This document shows positions 61,231 to 64,000 of a DNA stretch of 64,000 nucleotides, in pieces (the first letter of the stretch is position 1; every line of letters starts with the position of its first letter). This stretch comes from Pontibacterium granulatum. GTDB lineage: Bacteria > Pseudomonadota > Gammaproteobacteria > Pseudomonadales > Balneatricaceae. Under the pieces are notes generated by a model. The model worked only from the letters and a program-made list of their open reading frames with translations, made no database searches and was not told the origin of the DNA. Location of the stretch: positions 124,001 to 188,000 of the forward strand of contig NZ_JASBRH010000003.1 of assembly GCF_029961155.1 (NCBI RefSeq). The letters are read 5' to 3'. The position numbers and the translations under genes were made by a program.

Positions 61231-63495
61231 TTAAAGCTTACAAGCACCGCCTTCGCAGCCGCCGTCATCGTGCTGATCGGTCGCGCCGTCACGGGTGTTG
61301 TGGTAGTACAGGGTCTTCACACCGTTTTTGTATGCGGTCAGCAGATCCTGCAGCAGCTGTTTCATCGGCACCTTCTCACCCGGGAACTTAGACGGGTCGT
61401 AGTTGGTGTTCGCCGAGATGGACTGGTCCACGAATTTCTGCATGATACCCACCAGCTGCAGGTAACCGTTGTTGTTCGGGATGTCCCACAGCAGTTCGTA
61501 CTGGTTCTTGAGCTCGGTGTAGTCCGGCACCACCTGTTTCATGATGCCGTCCTTGCTAGCCTTCACGGATACAAAACCACGCGGCGGCTCAATACCATTG
61601 GTGGAATTGGTGATCTGAGAAGAGGTCTCACACGGCATCAGCGCAGTCAGTGTACTGTTGCGCAGACCGAACTCGCGGATATCTTCGCGCAGGGTTTCCC
61701 AGAACTGGTGCAGCGGCTCTTCGCAGAATTCATCCACTTCACGCTTGTAGGTGTCGATCGGCATCAGGCCCTTGGAGTAAACGGTTTCGTTAAACTTAGG
61801 ACATGCACCACGCTCTTTCGCCAGCTCGTTGGACGCTTTCAGCAGGAAGTACTGAATGGATTCGAAGGTACGGTGAACCAGGCCATTCGCGGAACCGTCG
61901 GAGTAACGTACGCCGTTCTTCGCCAGGTAATAAGCAAAGTTGGTCACACCTACACCCAGCGGGCGACGGTTCATGGTGGAGATCTCTGCCGCCTTGATCG
62001 GGTAATCCTGGTAGTCCAGCAGGCTGTCCAGGGCACGTACAATCAGATCTGCCAGGTTTTCCAGCTCGCTCAGGTCTTCCAGTGCGCCCAGGTTGAACGC
62101 AGACAGTGTGCAGAGTGCAATCTCGCCGTTTTCGTCGTTAATATCGTTCAGCGGTGCGGTCGGCAGTGCAATTTCCAGACACAGGTTGGACTGCTTAACC
62201 GGAGCCACCATCGGATCGAACGGGCTGTGGGTGTTGCAGTGATCAACGTTCTGGATGTAGATACGGCCGGTGGACGCACGCTCGGACGCCAGGATACCAA
62301 ACAGTTCCACCGCCTTGATGGTCTGTTTGCGAATACTGTCATCCTGCTCATATTTTACGTACAGACGCTCGAACTCGTCTTGATCCGCAAAGAACGCATC
62401 GTACAACCCCGGTACTTCGTCCGGGCTGAACAGAGTGATGTTGCCGCCTTTGATCAGACGGGTGTACATCAACTTGTTGATCTGAACGCCGTAGTCCAGG
62501 TGACGCACACGGTTCTCTTCAACACCGCGGTTGTTCTTCAGAACCAGCAGGGATTCCACTTCCAGGTGCCAGATCGGGTAGAACAGGGTCGCTGCACCGC
62601 CACGCACACCACCCTGAGAACAGGACTTCACGGCGGTCTGGAAGTGCTTGTAGAACGGGATACATCCGGTGTGGAAGGCTTCACCGTTACGAATCGGGCT
62701 ACCCAAAGCACGAATGCGCCCCGCATTAATACCGATACCCGCACGCTGAGACACATACTTCACAATGGAAGATGAGGTGGCGTTGATAGAATCCAGGCTG
62801 TCGCCACACTCAATCAGTACACAGGAGCTGAACTGACGGGTCGGGGTACGTACGCCAGACATAATCGGCGTTGGCAGAGACAGCTTAAACAGGGACGTCG
62901 CGTCGTAGAAACGCTTCACATAACCCAGACGAGTCTCTTTCGGGTAATCCGCAAACAGGCACGCAGCCACCAGCATGTACAGGATCTGCGGGCTTTCAAA
63001 GATTTCACCGGTCACACGGTTCTGCACCAGATATTTACCTTCCAGTTGCTTCACGGCAACGTAGGAGAAGTTCATATCACGGCTGTGTTCCAGGTAGTCG
63101 TTCAGCTCGTCCCACTCAGCTTCAGAGTAGTCTTCCAGCAGGTGACGGTCATAACGCCCTTCGTCCACCATTTTGGCAACGTGGGTAAACAAACGTGGCG
63201 GCTCAAAGCTGCCAAACGCACGCTTACGCAGGTGGAAAATAGCCAAGCGAGCAGCCAGATACTGGTAATCCGGCGCAGACTCGGAGATCAGGTCCGCCGC
63301 GGATTTAATAAGGGTTTCGTGAATATCAGAGGTCTTGATGCCTTCATAGAACTGCAAGTGAGCTTTCAGCTCTACTTCGGACGGCGATACAGCGTCCAGT
63401 CCATCCGCTGCCCAGATAACAACCCGGTGAATTTTCTCCAGGTCGATTTTTTCTTTTCGACCGTCTCTTTTGGTAACCATCAGATCTTGCTGCAT
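61231..63495 (-). CDS. nrdA: Ribonucleoside-diphosphate reductase class Ia, alpha subunit
   Basis: 754 residues. N-terminal ATP-cone (about 5-95) for allosteric activity control. Active-site cysteines: LIECGDSLDSIN (near 225), Asn-Cys-Glu in SNLCLEIALPT (near 437) and EIALCTLSAFNLG (near 460), plus the C-terminal shuttle pair CEGGACKL. Start MQQDLMVTKRDG was chosen by likeness to E. coli NrdA and the GGAAGG upstream; a GTG 12 bp earlier is possible. It reduces ribonucleoside diphosphates. Confidence 0.96.
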   Translation of the reverse strand: MQQDLMVTKRDGRKEKIDLEKIHRVVIWAADGLDAVSPSEVELKAHLQFYEGIKTSDIHETLIKSAADLISESAPDYQYLAARLAIFHLRKRAFGSFEPPRLFTHVAKMVDEGRYDRHLLEDYSEAEWDELNDYLEHSRDMNFSYVAVKQLEGKYLVQNRVTGEIFESPQILYMLVAACLFADYPKETRLGYVKRFYDATSLFKLSLPTPIMSGVRTPTRQFSSCVLIECGDSLDSINATSSSIVKYVSQRAGIGINAGRIRALGSPIRNGEAFHTGCIPFYKHFQTAVKSCSQGGVRGGAATLFYPIWHLEVESLLVLKNNRGVEENRVRHLDYGVQINKLMYTRLIKGGNITLFSPDEVPGLYDAFFADQDEFERLYVKYEQDDSIRKQTIKAVELFGILASERASTGRIYIQNVDHCNTHSPFDPMVAPVKQSNLCLEIALPTAPLNDINDENGEIALCTLSAFNLGALEDLSELENLADLIVRALDSLLDYQDYPIKAAEISTMNRRPLGVGVTNFAYYLAKNGVRYSDGSANGLVHRTFESIQYFLLKASNELAKERGACPKFNETVYSKGLMPIDTYKREVDEFCEEPLHQFWETLREDIREFGLRNSTLTALMPCETSSQITNSTNGIEPPRGFVSVKASKDGIMKQVVPDYTELKNQYELLWDIPNNNGYLQLVGIMQKFVDQSISANTNYDPSKFPGEKVPMKQLLQDLLTAYKNGVKTLYYHNTRDGATDQHDDGGCEGGACKL

Positions 63496-63640
63496 CAGAC
63501 CTTCCACTCGAATGCAAAGATTATTGTAATAAAAATGAAACCGGAAAATGTGATCTCCGAACGCTTAGCAGCCCCCTTCCGGACCAGCGCGTGCGAAGTT
63601 ACTGCACATACTACGACCAGTGGGCAACAAACTTTAGACC

Positions 63641-63705
63641 ACACAAGATGTTGTATACCCTGAATCGATTCGCACTAAATATAGACTTCATCTCAAGGAA
63701 TTCAA
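63641..63705 (-). promoter_or_regulatory. nrdA promoter with two NrdR boxes
   Basis: Two 16-bp NrdR-like boxes, ACACAAGATGTTGTAT (63641-63656) and GCACTAAATATAGACT (63672-63687), start 31 bp apart, the spacing usual for NrdR pairs. On the minus strand TTGAAT (63700-63705) and TATATT (63678-63683) form a -35/-10 pair with a 16-bp spacer; the -10 lies inside the upstream box, so NrdR would block polymerase. The mRNA leader would be about 170 nt. Confidence 0.7.
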
Positions 63706-63876
63706 TATTGATTTTCAGATACAACTATGCGTTTCAGTAGTACCTTTTTCGCAGGAGGCAGGAAACCACAAGGGCTCGACGTGAACGGAATTAACGATGA
63801 ATTTTTTTCAAACAAAAACCAAAGATCACTCAAACCATTCATGAGTTTTTTTTTGTAATTTCTATGCAACTTTTCC

Positions 63877-63905
63877 TTTACAGGGCAAAGTGAGATCCCT
63901 ATCAT
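63877..63905 (+). promoter_or_regulatory. Sigma-70 promoter of tRNA-Tyr
   Basis: TTTACA (63877-63882), a 17-bp spacer and TATCAT (63900-63905), followed by a GC-rich discriminator (ACGCGCTCCC) as at stringently controlled stable-RNA promoters. The tRNA begins 15 bp past the -10. Confidence 0.75.
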
Positions 63906-63920
63906 ACGCGCTCCCTTCGT

Positions 63921-64000
63921 GGTGAGGTTCCCGAGTGGCCAAAGGGATCAGACTGTAAATCTGACGCGCAAGCTTCGGTGGTTCGAATCCACCCCTCACC
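63921..64000 (+). tRNA. tyrT: tRNA-Tyr (GTA), cut at window end
   Basis: The acceptor arms GGTGAGG / CCTCACC pair fully. The anticodon stem-loop TCAGA-CTGTAAA-TCTGA gives anticodon GTA, there is an extended variable arm (class II), and the T-arm is GGTGG-TTCGAAT-CCACC. The discriminator base and any encoded CCA lie beyond the window. Confidence 0.95.

Noticed and set aside
60751-62775. Open frame of 674 codons on the plus strand opposite nrdA and nrdB
   Set aside because: It runs antisense to two unmistakable ribonucleotide reductase genes, with Val/Gln/His-rich nonsense composition and no ribosome site.
63702-63905. 67-codon open frame on the minus strand before the tRNA gene
   Set aside because: It overlaps the tRNA-Tyr promoter and the nrdA control region, with no ribosome site and no recognisable sequence.

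Overview
The window is a 64 kb chromosomal stretch of a Gram-negative gammaproteobacterium. Genes are dense, base composition is roughly balanced to moderately GC-rich, and I see no phage, insertion sequence or CRISPR array. The combination of rsxABCDGE, TmcA, class Ia ribonucleotide reductase with a YfaE-type ferredoxin, CcoG, a Zur-boxed DUF2796 (ZrgA) operon and many c-di-GMP proteins fits a marine Oceanospirillales-type bacterium (Marinobacterium, Amphritea or Neptunomonas-like). That placement is inferred from gene content and recalled similarity, not from a search.

Layout. 1-9.1 kb: a truncated hemerythrin, tmcA, an FGGY sugar/polyol kinase facing a glycerophosphodiesterase, a GGDEF protein with a degenerate active site, DUF924, an Smr-family protein, a membrane-anchored LysM-like protein and a glutathione transferase. 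9.2-16.5 kb: pyrC, a protein with two winged-helix-like repeats and a PD-(D/E)XK-like nuclease domain, an RRM protein, ansA overlapping a PhnA-like zinc-ribbon gene, a probable structured small RNA, an NmrA-type oxidoreductase, and an omega-amidase/methionine aminotransferase pair. 16.8-23.4 kb: a hydantoin-utilisation-like locus (HyuB, HyuA, AraC regulator, NCS1 permease). 23.4-28.5 kb: a nucleoside-recognition membrane protein, a thiamine/choline kinase-like protein and thiBPQ. 28.6-31.9 kb: a zinc-responsive operon (ZrgA-like protein, ABC ATPase, ABC permease, DUF3299) behind a near-perfect Zur palindrome, followed by a MocR regulator.

33.5-42.4 kb: ccoG, a PAS-GGDEF-EAL protein, a GIY-YIG protein, dbpA with a parvulin and two paralogous mini-RRM proteins, nth, and a translationally coupled pair of a REC-CheC response regulator and a GGEEF diguanylate cyclase. 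42.5-49.2 kb: the complete rsxABCDGE electron-transport operon, with RsxC carrying seven C-terminal repeats of about 70 residues. 49.4-59.1 kb: assimilatory sulfate reduction and cysteine synthesis (cysDN, TSUP permease, cysI, DUF934, cysH, cysG, cysteine synthase). CysN ends in a decayed APS-kinase-like domain, although CysH is of the PAPS-reductase type. 59.7-63.5 kb: nrdA-nrdB-ferredoxin behind two NrdR boxes at the canonical 31-bp spacing. The window ends in a tRNA-Tyr gene with a strong promoter.

No single large new system is obvious. The best candidates for undescribed biology are: (i) the structured RNA locus at about 13.55-13.77 kb; (ii) two diverged direct copies of a non-coding element with DnaA-box-like 9-mers flanking the cysteine synthase gene; (iii) the long interrupted hairpin between the RRM gene and ansA; (iv) the CysN-pseudo-CysC fusion; (v) the wHTH-wHTH-nuclease protein; (vi) the tandem mini-RRM genes beside dbpA.
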